From: Paraburkholderia nodosa DSM 21604
GTDB taxonomy: Bacteria; Pseudomonadota; Gammaproteobacteria; Burkholderiales; Burkholderiaceae
Reading direction: 5' to 3'
Assembly (NCBI RefSeq): GCF_000519185.1
Contig: NZ_JAFA01000001.1
Location: 434,001 to 498,000 of the forward strand
Length of the DNA stretch: 64,000 bases
Shown here: positions 63,979 through 64,000 of the stretch, piece after piece
Layout of the letters: the number at the start of each line of letters is the position of its first letter
Numbering within the stretch: position 1 is the first letter of the stretch
The notes under the pieces: model-generated
Told to the model about the DNA's origin: nothing
The model's database searches: none
The model's input: the letters and a program-made list of their open reading frames with translations, nothing else
Program-made: the position numbers and the translations under genes

Positions 63979-64000
63979 TTGCTACTCCCCCAACAATTTT

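Overview
The window is G+C-rich chromosomal DNA from a member of Burkholderia sensu lato (Burkholderia, Paraburkholderia, Caballeronia, Trinickia or a close relative). This rests on strong third-position G/C bias, a Burkholderia-type aspartate aminotransferase/decarboxylase, xdhABC, a DUF5594-like protein, a TAXI solute receptor, and a cepacian-like exopolysaccharide locus. The genus cannot be fixed from sequence alone. No rRNA, tRNA, CRISPR array, transposase or integrase was recognised.

Left part (1-26 kb) is mostly housekeeping and accessory metabolism: the 3' part of aspD; a GSU2403-type nucleotidyltransferase-fold gene behind two stacked inverted repeats; an MFS transporter; the xanthine dehydrogenase operon xdhABC, whose xdhC encodes only the C-terminal Rossmann half; LysR, DsbA-like, TAXI-receptor, BON-domain, TauE and RarD genes; and a vapBC toxin-antitoxin pair with a palindromic operator. 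A sulfide/persulfide detoxification locus (18.0-21.9 kb) has a two-cysteine BigR repressor, two YeeE/YedE half-transporters, a sulfurtransferase-SQR fusion and a divergent ETHE1-type dioxygenase. These are separated by a strongly AT-rich palindrome. Small genes follow, including an entericidin-like lipoprotein that is only 44 codons long.

Middle part (26.4-44.5 kb) is a Wzx/Wzy-type exopolysaccharide locus. A WecA-like initiating transferase and a secreted GH-A-like hydrolase point left. A second initiating transferase of the WbaP/WcaJ class, Wza, Wzc, two GT4 enzymes, Wzy, Wzx, a GT2, an acyltransferase and two more GT4 enzymes point right. A 580-base intergenic region with a perfect 16-bp hairpin separates the two directions. 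No Wzb phosphatase and no nucleotide-sugar genes are present.

Right part (44.6-64.0 kb), all on the minus strand, is the most distinctive region. It starts with a 3310-residue hybrid NRPS-PKS of order A-T-KS-AT-ACP-aminotransferase-C-A-T. This is the domain order of the iturin/mycosubtilin starter synthases, but with an amino-acid-type adenylation domain in the loading position. Three bases downstream is a separate C-TE protein with a mutated condensation motif and a cysteine thioesterase nucleophile. Then come an SGNH hydrolase, a JmjC/cupin oxygenase-like protein, GtrB, GtrA, a GT-C membrane glycosyltransferase and a second, paralogous JmjC protein. My reading is that this is a small biosynthetic cluster for a beta-amino-acid-containing peptide that may be hydroxylated and glycosylated. 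The genes after the C-TE could instead serve envelope polysaccharide modification. No phosphopantetheinyl transferase, exporter or regulator for it is inside the window, and the region upstream of the synthetase is cut off.
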